A stretch of DNA of 64,000 nt from Nocardioides cavernae. GTDB lineage: Bacteria > Actinomycetota > Actinomycetes > Propionibacteriales > Nocardioidaceae. Location of the stretch: the NCBI RefSeq assembly GCF_016907475.1, contig NZ_JAFBCA010000001.1:1984001-2048000 (forward strand). Direction: 5' to 3'. A program made the position numbers and the translations under genes. Every line of letters begins with the position of its first letter. Within the stretch, counting starts at the first letter, position 1. Positions 7,443 to 17,196 of this stretch are shown piece by piece. The notes below the pieces were generated by a model. That model searched no databases. It was not told where the DNA came from and saw nothing but the letters and a program-made list of their open reading frames with translations.

Positions 7443-8060
7443 ATGAACCAGTTCACACACGTAGCACGGCGGCTCGTTGCAGGAGCAGTCGTCGCCATGG
7501 CCATGACCGTCGGACTGACCTCGCTCACCGTTGCCGGATCGTCGGCGGCCGAGACGTCCAGCCGGGGTGTGGTCGGCAAGTCCGACGCCGGCAAGATCAC
7601 CAGCACGGTCGTCGGCAAGACGTCGACCGGCGACAAGGTCGGGGGCTCGTTCACGCCGATCAAGGTCGTCGAGCGCGACGGCGTGATGTACATGACGGGC
7701 TTCCTGAAGGGCGTCATCAAGGACGCCGGACCCAACACGAAGTTCTCGGGCATCCAGACCATCCCGATCAAGAAGATCAACGGCAGCGCCCTCACCGACG
7801 GGCGCGTCGCCGCCAACGCGAGCGCCTGCGACATCCTCAACCTGGTGCTCGGTCCGCTGGACCTGAACATCCTGGGCCTGCAGATCAACCTGCAGCGCGT
7901 CGTGCTCGACATCACCGCGGTCGCCGGTGCCGGCAACCTGCTCGGCAACCTGCTCTGCGCGGTGGCGGGGCTGCTCGACGGTGGTCCGCTCGCCGGGCTC
8001 CTGGGCCAGCTCCAGACCCTGCTGAACCAGATCCTGGCCGCCCTCAACCTGGGCGTCTGA
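7443..8060 (+). CDS. Secreted protein of unknown function
   Basis: 205 residues with a Sec signal peptide (RR at 9-10, hydrophobic core 11-31, cleavage near GSSAAE). After it comes a Lys/Thr-rich beta-type segment (about 38-105), then a hydrophobic Leu/Asn/Gly-rich C-terminal half (DILNLVLGPLDLNILGLQIN, then GNLLGNLLCAVAGLLDGG) with two cysteines. The C-terminal pattern recurs in actinobacterial exported proteins, as far as I recall, without known function. GGAGGGG lies 3 bp before the ATG. The upstream operator-like site at 7340 suggests control by the CsoR-family regulator. It ends at a strong terminator. Confidence 0.75.
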   Translation: MNQFTHVARRLVAGAVVAMAMTVGLTSLTVAGSSAAETSSRGVVGKSDAGKITSTVVGKTSTGDKVGGSFTPIKVVERDGVMYMTGFLKGVIKDAGPNTKFSGIQTIPIKKINGSALTDGRVAANASACDILNLVLGPLDLNILGLQINLQRVVLDITAVAGAGNLLGNLLCAVAGLLDGGPLAGLLGQLQTLLNQILAALNLGV

Positions 8061-8085
8061 GCACTCTCCTGGAGAGCTGAGACAC

Positions 8086-8133
8086 ACGACGGCCCGGAGC
8101 CGGAGGTCGAGACCTCCCGCTCCGGGCCGTCGT
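8086..8133. terminator. Terminator hairpin after the secreted protein gene
   Basis: 15-bp perfect stem (8086-8100 with 8119-8133, ACGACGGCCCGGAGC and complement); the 18-nt loop itself contains GGAGGT/ACCTCC. Confidence 0.85.
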
Positions 8134-8472
8134 ACGTCCGGCGGCTCGTGTCGCCGGGCAAGCATTCGGCCCCGCTACCTCATACGTGGCGGGGCCTGAC
8201 CACATCCTGATGGGGCGCGGCCGCCCCGTCGGGGAGGCTGCCGGGCGTGTCGGCACGGCAGATCCGCGACCAACGTAGGCAGTTCGCCCGTCCACTCGCG
8301 CGGGCCACGCTGGCGCGGGCCGTCGGACGACGCCAACTGCCTACGTTGGTGTCGCGGACCCCTCCAGGGCGCACCATGAAGGCACTTCGTGACGCCCTCT
8401 ATCGAAGTCACGCTCAACCCGCCGGGACGAGCGGCGAACTGCCTGCACGGTGTCGTGACGACCACCGATCTG
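8134..8472. repeat. Gene-free, hairpin-rich intergenic region with long inverted repeat
   Basis: No convincing gene. It holds an 8-bp GGCCCCGC hairpin (8168-8196) and a long inverted repeat: arms 8263-8284 and 8335-8358, 15 bp perfect (CCAACGTAGGCAGTT) plus 7 bp after a 2-nt bulge, around a 50-nt GC-rich loop. A degenerate further copy of the arm (AACTGCCT...GGTGTCGTGAC) lies at about 8433-8460 in the orientation of the right arm. Reverse-strand frames here begin inside the tRNA-Arg and are not genes. It could be a small structured RNA or a decayed mobile repeat. Confidence 0.6.
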
Positions 8473-8545
8473 CGCCCCCGGCAGGACTCGAACCTGCAAC
8501 CCACGGATTAGAAGGCCGTTGCGCTATCCATTGCGCCACGGGGGC
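8473..8545 (-). tRNA. tRNA-Arg (TCT anticodon)
   Basis: 73-nt reverse-strand cloverleaf. Acceptor GCCCCCG/CGGGGGC is perfect, the loop is CTTCTAA with anticodon TCT at 8510-8512, and the T-arm is GCAGGTTCGAGTCCTGC. Base pair 31-39 is C-T, a mismatch next to the loop. CCA is not encoded. Confidence 0.93.
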
Positions 8546-8629
8546 TGAGCGCGGTCAGTATCCCAGCAGCGGTCGACCCGCGTGCCGCGAGGGCGTCACG
8601 GCACGCGGGTCGATGGTGTGGTCGAGTCG

Positions 8630-10018
8630 TCAGGCGAGGGCGGGAGCCGGCTCCCGGGTGTCCTCGTCCTCGCGCCAGGCGTCGCGCCCGCGCGGGGCGT
8701 CGTACGTCGTCTGGTCGAGGATGCCCTCGCGCTTGGCGACGATGGTCGGGACCAGCGCCTGGCCCGCGACGTTGACCGCGGTGCGGCCCATGTCGAGGAT
8801 CGGGTCGATGGCGAGCAGCAGGCCCACGCCCTCGAGCGGCAGGCCGAGCGTGGAGAGCGTCAGCGTGAGCATGACGGTGGCACCGGTGACGCCGGCGGTG
8901 GCGGCCGAGCCGATCACCGAGACGAACGCGATGAGCAGGTAGTCGGTGACCGAGAGGTCGAGGCCGAAGAACTGCGCGACGAAGATCGCCGAGATCGCCG
9001 GGTAGATCGAGGCGCAGCCGTCCATCTTCGTGGTGGCACCCAGCGGCACGGCGAACGACGCGTAGGAGCGCGGCACGCCGAGGTTGCGCTCCGTGACCGA
9101 CTCGGTCACCGGCATGGTGCCGATCGACGAGCGCGACACGAAGGCCAGCGAGATCGCCGGCCAGGCGCCGGAGAAGAACTGGCGCACCGAGAGGCCGTGG
9201 ATCCGGAGCAGCGCCGGGTAGACGCCTGCGACCACCAGGGCGAGACCGGCGTAGACCGCGAGGGTGAACATGCCGAGCGAGCCGAGGGCGTCCCAGCCGT
9301 AGCTGGCGACGGCGTTGCCGAGCAGGCCGACGGTCGCGACCGGGGCCAGCAGGATGATCCACCAGAGGACCTTCTGCACCACGGCGAGCGCGGAGCGGAC
9401 GAAGCCGAGGAAGGGCTCGGCCGCCTCGCCGACCTTGAGGGTCGCGATGCCGACGGCGATGGAGACCACGAGGATCTGGAGCACGTTGAACGAGAAGCCG
9501 ACCGAGCCGTCGCCGTTGTCGTAGCCCTCGAGGCCGAGGACGTTGGCCGGGACCAGGCCGGTGAGGAAGTCGAGCCACGAGCCGGTCGTCGACGGCGCCG
9601 AGGCCGCGTCGGAGGTGACACTGGTGTGGTCACCCGGCTGGAGGACCAGGCCGAGGACGATGCCGATGACGACCGCGATGAGCGCGGTGATGGCGAACCA
9701 CGCCAGCGTCCGCCACGCGAGGCGGGCGGCGCCGGTGACGTCGCGCAGGTTGGCGATCGAGGCGACGATCGCGAGGAAGACGAGCGGGGGCACGACGGCG
9801 CGCAGCAGCGTGACGAAGGTGCCGCCGACGGTGCTCAGCGTCTCGGTGAGCCAGTTGGGGTCGACCTCGCCGGTCGTGGCGTCCACGCCGTCCGCACCCA
9901 TGCTGCGGGCGACGAGACCGAGGACGACGCCGAGGACCAGGCCGATCAGGACCTGGACGCCGAACGAGGGGGTTCGGAAGCGGGTGGGCTTCTTCTCCGC
10001 CGTAACAGAAGTATTCAT
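8630..10018 (-). CDS. Dicarboxylate/amino acid:cation symporter (DAACS family)
   Basis: 462 residues, usual for the GltP/DctA/SstT superfamily (PF00375). It shows eight hydrophobic helices, the serine-rich hairpin loop SRSSIGTMPVTES, and the helix-7 region PLGATTKMDGCASIYP where the family has its substrate-binding NMDGT-type motif (here KMDGC). It imports acidic or small neutral amino acids or C4-dicarboxylates with Na+ or H+; the substrate cannot be told from sequence. A hydrophilic C-terminal tail follows the last helix. It appears monocistronic, with a 249-bp upstream gap and no clear ribosome site. Confidence 0.9.
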   Translation of the reverse strand: MNTSVTAEKKPTRFRTPSFGVQVLIGLVLGVVLGLVARSMGADGVDATTGEVDPNWLTETLSTVGGTFVTLLRAVVPPLVFLAIVASIANLRDVTGAARLAWRTLAWFAITALIAVVIGIVLGLVLQPGDHTSVTSDAASAPSTTGSWLDFLTGLVPANVLGLEGYDNGDGSVGFSFNVLQILVVSIAVGIATLKVGEAAEPFLGFVRSALAVVQKVLWWIILLAPVATVGLLGNAVASYGWDALGSLGMFTLAVYAGLALVVAGVYPALLRIHGLSVRQFFSGAWPAISLAFVSRSSIGTMPVTESVTERNLGVPRSYASFAVPLGATTKMDGCASIYPAISAIFVAQFFGLDLSVTDYLLIAFVSVIGSAATAGVTGATVMLTLTLSTLGLPLEGVGLLLAIDPILDMGRTAVNVAGQALVPTIVAKREGILDQTTYDAPRGRDAWREDEDTREPAPALA

Positions 10019-10081
10019 ACTGAGAAGGTAACCTTTCGGAGCCGCGCGGTCGCAACCGGGCGGGACGCAGGTGGGTCGAGG

Positions 10082-10186
10082 TCAGTCGAGGATGCGTCCG
10101 AGGCGACACAGCGCGCTCTCGGTGCGGGCGAGGTCGACGGCACGACGCTGGGTCAGCAGGTCGCCGACGGTCGTGGGAGCACTCAC
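10082..10186 (-). CDS. Possible 34-residue peptide gene
   Basis: GTG-initiated reverse-strand frame encoding VSAPTTVGDLLTQRRAVDL..., predicted as an amphipathic helix with one Cys. It sits just upstream of the symporter and in the same direction. No ribosome site is obvious. Ordinary chance in GC-rich DNA could explain it. Confidence 0.25.
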   Translation of the reverse strand: MSAPTTVGDLLTQRRAVDLARTESALCRLGRILD

Positions 10187-10200
10187 GTCCGGCCCAACCC

Positions 10201-10218
10201 ATCCTCCGGGCGGAGGAT
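10201..10218. repeat. Small palindrome, possible operator
   Basis: ATCCTCCG-GG-CGGAGGAT, an 8-bp inverted repeat 37 bp upstream of the -10 of the secreted-protein gene at 10268, and upstream of the reverse-strand genes. Confidence 0.35.
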
Positions 10219-10254
10219 TCCGTGGTTCGCCTCACACGTCAGGACGGGCCTGAC

Positions 10255-10260
10255 TAGGGT
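10255..10260 (+). promoter_or_regulatory. -10 element for leaderless gene at 10268
   Basis: TAGGGT, 7 nt before the GTG start; no Shine-Dalgarno sequence is present. Confidence 0.5.
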
Positions 10261-10267
10261 TCGCCGC

Positions 10268-10864
10268 GTGAACAGACTCACCACCCGGCTCGCGGCCGTC
10301 CTCGTTCCTGTCGTCCTGCTGGCTCCCGCAGCTGCCCACGCCGAGAAGGTGGTCGTCGAGGACGCCGCCGGTGACGTGGTGAGGCTCGTCGACGACATGG
10401 ATCTCGACGGGTCACTACCGGCACCGGACTACGCGGGCGTCGACGTGGTGCGTACGGCGGTCGCCCATGGCGCGAACCGCCTCCGCGTGAGCGTGCGGTT
10501 CGGTGCCCTGCAGCGGGACCCCTTCCAGCTCACCGTCGTCCGCGTCAGGACCCCGGACGGGAGCTTCGACGTCGTCGTCGAACGACTCGGCGGGAAGCCG
10601 ATCACGAGCATCGGCCGCGGCAGCAAGGTCGTCGACTGTCGCGGGCTGAAGGCCAAGGTCGACCTGGGCGCCGACACGGTGACGACGTCGCTGCCGGCGT
10701 CCTGCCTGGGTGACCCGCGGTGGGTGCAGGTCGGGGTCGGAGCGGTTGCGGTGGCCGCCCTCGAGGGACAGCCTGACGAGGGTGCCGCCCACGCCGACGA
10801 TGCGATCCGTGTCGGTGAGATCCGTGACCGGATCGCCCTGGGCCCGAAGGTTCGCCGCGGCTGA
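10268..10864 (+). CDS. Secreted protein, first of a tandem paralogous pair
   Basis: 198 residues. Signal peptide with a long hydrophobic core (7-24) and cleavage site AAAHA-E. The mature part is a beta-rich domain opening with a xVVVxDxxGDV segment, a region rich in charged alternating strands, and two cysteines (VDCRGLK and ASCLGDP) likely to pair. It aligns along its length with the next gene: AAAHAE, DVxRTA, DCRGL/GCRGL, the xxCxGxPRWVxxGV block and a common RG C-terminus. Function is unknown; the DxxGD opening recalls exported domains built on calcium- or sugar-binding beta-sandwiches, but this is speculative. Leaderless start. Confidence 0.7.
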   Translation: MNRLTTRLAAVLVPVVLLAPAAAHAEKVVVEDAAGDVVRLVDDMDLDGSLPAPDYAGVDVVRTAVAHGANRLRVSVRFGALQRDPFQLTVVRVRTPDGSFDVVVERLGGKPITSIGRGSKVVDCRGLKAKVDLGADTVTTSLPASCLGDPRWVQVGVGAVAVAALEGQPDEGAAHADDAIRVGEIRDRIALGPKVRRG

Positions 10865-10911
10865 CCTCCGTGCTCCCGCCAGACCCGCCTCACCACACCT
10901 AGGACGGCCCC

Positions 10912-11517
10912 GTGTTCCCTCGCCGACTCATCGGGCTCGCTGCCCTCCTCGCGCCCGTCGCCCTGCTGCTCCCGGCCGCCGCGCACGCGGAGACGGTGGT
11001 GACCGTGGACCCGGTCGGCGACGCCCGGGCGTGGACCTACTTCCAGGAGTTCCAGTACGTCCCGGCGCCGCAGGAGGCGTCGGCCGATGTCATCCGCACG
11101 GCCGCGGCGTTCGTTCCGCGCCGGCTGAGCGTCGCGGTGCACCTGCGCGACCTGCAGGTGCGCCCGCGGCACGACACGCTGGTGCGGATCTGGACGCCCC
11201 GGGACATCTTCGACGTGACGGCTGAGCGGCTGTCGGCGCAACGGGCGACGGTCTCGGTGGCCAGGCAGCGTGGCGACGCGTTCGGATGTCGGGGACTCAG
11301 CGTGGCGTACGACGGTGCGGCGGACACCGTCGCCCTCTCGGTCCCCGCGCGGTGCATCGGCTCCCCACGATGGGTGCGGCTCGGGGTCGAGGTCACAGCC
11401 ACCCCGGAGGCCGACCCGGAGGCGCAGACCGCGATCGTCCACTTCGCCGACGACGGCCACCGTGGCGGCGTCAGCGAGAACAGCGTCGGCAAGGGGCCGA
11501 GGATCCACCGCGGCTGA
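10912..11517 (+). CDS. Secreted protein, second of a tandem paralogous pair
   Basis: 201 residues from a GTG start with AGGA about 8 bp upstream. Signal peptide (core LIGLAALLAPVALLLPAAA, cleavage AHA-E) and a beta-rich mature domain with two cysteines (GCRGL, RCIGSPRW) at the same spacing as in the preceding gene. The 47-bp gap and shared direction point to co-transcription and a local duplication with strong later divergence. It converges on rlmC with 4 bp between stops. Function unknown. Confidence 0.7.
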   Translation: MFPRRLIGLAALLAPVALLLPAAAHAETVVTVDPVGDARAWTYFQEFQYVPAPQEASADVIRTAAAFVPRRLSVAVHLRDLQVRPRHDTLVRIWTPRDIFDVTAERLSAQRATVSVARQRGDAFGCRGLSVAYDGAADTVALSVPARCIGSPRWVRLGVEVTATPEADPEAQTAIVHFADDGHRGGVSENSVGKGPRIHRG

Positions 11518-11521
11518 CCTC

Positions 11522-12677
11522 TCACCGGGCGAGCAGCACCAGCACCTCGTAGTGGGTGGTGTGCGGGAACATGTCGAGCACCCGCGCCTCGACCGGCCGG
11601 AGCGACGGCATCAGCGCGAGGTCGCGCGCCAGCGACTCGGCGTTGCACGAGGAGTAGACGACGTGACGCACGCCTGAGCCCTCGAGCCAACCGGCGAGGT
11701 CGGGGCCGATGCCGCGGCGGGGCGGGTTGACCACGACGAGGTCCGGGACGGCGTCCGAGGCGAGGGCGTACGCCGTCGCGTCGGCGGCGACGAACTCCGC
11801 CGCCACGCCGAGCTCGGCCGACGTTGCGGTGGCGGCCGCGATCGCGTCCGCAGAGACCTCGACGCCCAGCACCTCCCGGCCCGGACCTCCGAGGTGGAGC
11901 GCGAAACCGCCCACGCCGCAGTAGAGGTCCCAGACGGTGCGGACGTCGGGCAGGTCGCGCACCCAGGCGCGGGCCTGGTCGTAGAGGGCCTCCGCGACCG
12001 CCGTGTTGGTCTGGAAGAACGACCGCGGGCCCAGCCGTAGCGTCACCCCGGTGGCCAGCCGCATCGGCAGCGTCGCGGTGTCGGTCAGCACGATCTCGCG
12101 TTCACCCTCGAGCACCGCCTTGTGCTCGGGCTGGACGTTGACCGTCACCACCCGCAGGGCCGGCACCGCCTGGAGCAGCGCGGGCAGCCGGGAGCGGATG
12201 CGCGCCTCCAGTGCCGTCGACCTGAGCACGAGACGGAGCATCATCTCGCCGTCGGGCGACTCGGTGAGCAGCACGTGCTTGAGCTCGCCGCGCCTGGTCG
12301 CGACGTCGTACGGCACCAGGCCGGCGTCGCGGATCCAGTCGCCGGTGCGGCCGAGAGCCGCCCGCAACCCGTCGGAGTGCAGGCCGCAGTCGTGCAGGTC
12401 GACCCCCGCGAGGTCGCGGTCGAGGATCCCCAGCGTCGGCGCGTCGACGGTGCCGCCGACGGCCATCTTGGCCTTGTTGCGGAACCGCGTGTCCGCGCCG
12501 GCGACGGTCGGCAGCCACACCGGCGAGTCGACCAGCGTGCGCGCGTGCGCCTCCTTGTCGGAGAGCTGGCGCTCGCGCGGGATGCCGAGCAGGGTGCACG
12601 AGCGGCAGCGGAACGCGTCGTAGTGGTGGCAGCGCGGCAGCCCGTCGACGACCGCGAGGCTGGGCGCCGGCGCCCGG

Positions 12678-12685
<8 letters not shown>
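11522..12685 (-). CDS. rlmC: 23S rRNA (uracil-C5)-methyltransferase, RlmC/TrmA family
   Basis: 387 residues. The N-terminus carries three [4Fe-4S] cysteines (Cys19, Cys27, Cys30) with the fourth at Cys100, followed by a SAM-dependent methyltransferase domain: motif I DLYCGVGG (253-260), NPPR (320-323), catalytic Cys347 in SSCN and general base Glu380 in HYE. There is no TRAM domain, as in RlmC (RumB) and unlike RlmD, so 23S U747 is the best-guess target. The GTG start overlaps the stop of the upstream aminopeptidase by 8 bp. Confidence 0.9.
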
Positions 12686-14087
<1,402 letters not shown>

Positions 14088-14093
14088 GCGGTC

Positions 14094-14099
14094 ACTGTA
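14094..14099 (-). promoter_or_regulatory. -10 element for leaderless aminopeptidase gene
   Basis: TACAGT on the reverse strand, 6 nt before GTG 14087. Confidence 0.45.
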
Positions 14100-14181
14100 C
14101 GCCGCAACGTAGGCGCGCCCGGACCCGATCGGCCGTCCCCCCAAGGGGTGCGGCAAGGCGGGTGGGAGAGGGCTGCTCCGT

Positions 14182-14187
14182 TAGGGT
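14182..14187 (+). promoter_or_regulatory. -10 element for leaderless prsW-like gene
   Basis: TAGGGT, 7 nt before ATG 14195. Confidence 0.5.
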
Positions 14188-14194
14188 CGGACCC

Positions 14195-15313
14195 ATGAAT
14201 CGAGGCCGCCGCGACAGTGTCGCGTTCACCGTCGTGGTGGCCGCACTGGTGCTCCTCGGGGCCGTCGTCATGGCGGTGGTCGTCGCGCTGTCCGGCGCCC
14301 CCGGCTCGCTGGCGTTGGCGGCGTTGCTCGCGGCGGTCCCGGTCGGCCCGCTCGTCGGCTGCTTCATGTGGCTCGACCGCTACGAGCCCGAGCCCCGCAA
14401 CCTGCTCGTCGCGGGCCTGCTCTGGGGGGCGTTCGCCGCCACCGGCGCGGCCATCGTGTTCCAGGGCCTCGGCCTCGCGGGTGGTGCGACCGAGCGCGAC
14501 GTGCTCAACGTCGTCGCTCCCGTCACCGAGGAAGTCACCAAGGGTGCCTTCCTCTTCCTGCTCCTGTGGTGGCGCCGGCACGAGCTCGACGGCGTGCTCG
14601 ACGGCATCGTCTACGCCGGCATGGTCGGCGTCGGGTTCGCCTACACCGAGAACATCCTCTATCTCGCAGCCGCCTACGACGGCACCGACGGGCTCGGCCC
14701 CGGCGGCACCACCGCACTGACCTCGACCTTCATCGTGCGCTGCCTGATCAGTCCGTTCGCCCACCCGTTCTTCACCGCCTTCATCGGCATCGGGGTGGGC
14801 CTCGCGATCGCCTCGCGGCGGACGTGGGTACGACTCCTCGCGCCCGTGGTCGGCCTGGCGCTGGCCGCCGTCCTCCACAGCGTGTGGAACTCCTCCACCG
14901 TCTCCGGCACCGGCCACTTCCTCGTCGTCTACGGCACGCTGATGTTCCCGGTGTTCCTCGCCGTCGTCGCCTTCGCGGTGTACCGGCGCCGGTCCGAGCG
15001 CCCGTTGCTCGCACAAGCCCTGCAGGACGCCGCGGACCGTGGGCTGCTGCCGGCCACCGACATCCCGTGGCTCGTCGACCTGCGCGCCCGCAGGCACGCC
15101 CGCCGCTGGGCGCACCACCGGGGCGGCCCGCTCGCCGAGCGCGCCATGCGGGAGTACCAGGCCGCCGCCATCGAGCTCGGCTACCTGCACCACCGCTACC
15201 TGCGCGGCACGGCACCGTCCGACTTCTCCCTGCGCGGGCAGGAGCACGTCGAGGAGCTCGGACGGATCCGCCCCTACATCTCCTTCCCCGGACAGGTGGT
15301 CCCCACGCGATGA
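14195..15313 (+). CDS. PrsW-family intramembrane metalloprotease
   Basis: 372 residues with about eight membrane segments. Family motifs: TEEVTKG (EExxK-type) near residue 112, FAYTEN around 150, HPFFTAF around 190 and HSVWN around 230, which together supply the glutamates and histidines of the active site (PF13367). PrsW cleaves membrane anti-sigma factors in Bacillus; the target here is unknown. The last 100 residues are an Arg-rich cytoplasmic tail. The stop overlaps the next gene's ATG (ATGA), so it is coupled to the GTPase genes, an association that hints at shared membrane work. Confidence 0.88.
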   Translation: MNRGRRDSVAFTVVVAALVLLGAVVMAVVVALSGAPGSLALAALLAAVPVGPLVGCFMWLDRYEPEPRNLLVAGLLWGAFAATGAAIVFQGLGLAGGATERDVLNVVAPVTEEVTKGAFLFLLLWWRRHELDGVLDGIVYAGMVGVGFAYTENILYLAAAYDGTDGLGPGGTTALTSTFIVRCLISPFAHPFFTAFIGIGVGLAIASRRTWVRLLAPVVGLALAAVLHSVWNSSTVSGTGHFLVVYGTLMFPVFLAVVAFAVYRRRSERPLLAQALQDAADRGLLPATDIPWLVDLRARRHARRWAHHRGGPLAERAMREYQAAAIELGYLHHRYLRGTAPSDFSLRGQEHVEELGRIRPYISFPGQVVPTR

Positions 15314-17154
15314 CCCACGACGACGACGGGACCCCCGACCAGGCGCCCGAGCAGGCCCCCGAGGAGCGGCGCACCCCCGACGCCTCGACCGCGATGGTGA
15401 CCGCGCTGGTGCGGCTGCGCGGCGCCCTGCAGGAGGCCCGGCTGCCGCTCGAGCTCCCCGGGGCCGACGAGCAGCGCGCCGCCCGCGCCGAGATGGTCGA
15501 CCAGCTCGAGGACTACGTGATCCCGCGCCTGATGACCCTCGACGCGCCGCTCCTCGCGGTCGTCGGCGGCTCGACCGGCGCGGGCAAGTCGACGCTGGTC
15601 AACTCCCTGGTCGGCACCCGCGTCACCACCCCCGGGGTGCTGCGCCCCACGACCCGGTCGCCGGTGCTCGTCCACCACCCCGACGACGCGAAGTGGTTCG
15701 GCCAGGACCGCCTGCTCCCCGAGCTCGAGCGGGTCGACCGCCAGACCAACGACCCGGCCGCGCTGCAGCTCGTGCCGTCGCCCGTCATGGCGCCCGGCCT
15801 CGCCGTCCTCGACGCCCCCGACATCGACTCGGTCGAGGAGCAGAACCGCGTGCTGGCGGCCCAGCTGCTCGCCGCCGCCGACCTGTGGCTCTTCGTCACC
15901 TCGGCCGCGCGCTACGCCGACCAGGTGCCCTGGGACTTCCTCCGCAAGGCCGCGGACCGCTCGGCCGCGGTCGCCATCGTCCTCGACCGCACCCCGCCCG
16001 AGGCCGTGGACACCATCACCACGCACCTCGCCCGGATGCTGGCCAGCCGCGGCCTCAAGGACTCCCCGCTCTTCGTCGTCGAGGAGGGCGAGGTCTCCGA
16101 GCTGGGACTGCTGCCCCCCGCGTCGGTGATGGAGATCCGGCAGTGGCTCCGCGCGCTCGCCGACGACGAGGAGGCACGCCAGTCGGTGGTGCAGCAGACC
16201 CTCGACGGCGCGATCCGCACGTTGGCTCGTCGGACGCACTCGGTGGCCGACGCCGCCACCGAGCAGGTCGACGCCGTACGCCGCCTGCGCGAGGACGCCA
16301 ACGAGGCCTACGACCGCGCCGTGACGGCTGTGGGAGAGGCGTCGGCCGACGGCACCCTGCTGCGCGGCGAGGTCCTGGCGCGCTGGCAGGAGTTCGTCGG
16401 CACCGGCGAGCTGCTCCGCTCGCTGGAGACCCGCGTCGGCTGGATCAGGGACCGGGTCGTCAACGCCGTCAAGGGCAAGCCGCAGCAGGCCGAGCGGGTG
16501 ACCGTGGCGGTCGAGTCGGGTCTCGAGACGCTCATCCTGGAGCACGCCGAGGCCGCCGCCGAGCGCGCCGAGGCCTCCTGGCGCAGCACGGCCGCTGGAC
16601 AGATCCTGCTGCGCGACGCCGGCGAGGACCTCGGCCGGGCGTCCCGCGACTTCCGCCGCCGCGCCGAGCGCGCGGTCCGCGACTGGCAGTCCGACGTGCT
16701 CGACATGGTCCGCACCGAGGGCGCCGAGAAGCGCTCGACGGCACGCTTCCTCGCCTTCGGCGTCAACGGCCTGTCCGTGGCCCTGATGGTCGTGGTGTTC
16801 GCCCACACCGCGGGGGTCACCGGCGCCGAGGCGGGCATCGCCGGTGGGTCCGCGATCCTCGGCCAGAAGCTGCTCGAGGCGGTCTTCGGCGACCAGGCCG
16901 TGCGCTCGCTCGCCGAGCGTGCCCGCCGCCAGCTCGAGGCGTCCATGCGCGACCTCCTCGACGCCGAGCGCCGCCGCTACACCGACCTGCTCGACACGAT
17001 GGAGGTCTCGCCCGAGACGCCCGAGCGGATGCGCGCCGCCGCCCGCAGGGTCGACGACCTGCGCTTCGCCTCGGCACGCCGCGCCCCCGAGGCGGCCCCA
17101 GCCACGGCGCAGGAGCCTCCCCGGGTGTCGGGGGCCGAGGACCACGCCCCCTAG
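15310..17154 (+). CDS. Dynamin-like GTPase, first of a tandem pair
   Basis: 614 residues. GTPase domain with P-loop GGSTGAGKST (near 86-95), the switch-I Thr in RPTTRSPV, G3 DAPD and a divergent G4 (VLDRTP where NKxD is expected). A long helical region follows, then a short hydrophobic hairpin (FLAFGVNGLSVALMVVVFA, then a Gly/Ala-rich segment) near 475-520 suited to membrane insertion, and a basic helical C-terminus. This is the layout of bacterial dynamin-like proteins; in Streptomyces a tandem pair (DynA/DynB) stabilises FtsZ rings. That assignment is by architecture and gene pairing, not alignment. Confidence 0.75.
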   Translation: MTHDDDGTPDQAPEQAPEERRTPDASTAMVTALVRLRGALQEARLPLELPGADEQRAARAEMVDQLEDYVIPRLMTLDAPLLAVVGGSTGAGKSTLVNSLVGTRVTTPGVLRPTTRSPVLVHHPDDAKWFGQDRLLPELERVDRQTNDPAALQLVPSPVMAPGLAVLDAPDIDSVEEQNRVLAAQLLAAADLWLFVTSAARYADQVPWDFLRKAADRSAAVAIVLDRTPPEAVDTITTHLARMLASRGLKDSPLFVVEEGEVSELGLLPPASVMEIRQWLRALADDEEARQSVVQQTLDGAIRTLARRTHSVADAATEQVDAVRRLREDANEAYDRAVTAVGEASADGTLLRGEVLARWQEFVGTGELLRSLETRVGWIRDRVVNAVKGKPQQAERVTVAVESGLETLILEHAEAAAERAEASWRSTAAGQILLRDAGEDLGRASRDFRRRAERAVRDWQSDVLDMVRTEGAEKRSTARFLAFGVNGLSVALMVVVFAHTAGVTGAEAGIAGGSAILGQKLLEAVFGDQAVRSLAERARRQLEASMRDLLDAERRRYTDLLDTMEVSPETPERMRAAARRVDDLRFASARRAPEAAPATAQEPPRVSGAEDHAP

Positions 17155-17157
17155 GGT
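17152..17157 (+). promoter_or_regulatory. Possible internal promoter (-10) before the second GTPase gene
   Basis: TAGGGT overlapping the first GTPase's stop codon, 39 nt before the ATG at 17197, which has its own GTGAGGA ribosome site. Confidence 0.3.
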
Positions 17158-17196
17158 TGGGGGCGCACAACAGCACCACTCGGACGGTGAGGACTC

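Noticed and set aside
8263..8358. Attachment site of an integrated element next to tRNA-Arg
   Set aside because: No integrase gene and no duplicate of the tRNA 3' end were found in the window.
8175..8504. Reverse-strand frame starting MGCRFESCRGRR
   Set aside because: Its first codons translate the T-arm of tRNA-Arg, a common false gene; the rest covers the inverted repeat.
14138..14153. CCCCCCAAGGGGTG as a further CstR operator
   Set aside because: It lacks the TA steps at both ends (no TACCCC/GGGGTA), so it is weaker than the three reported sites.
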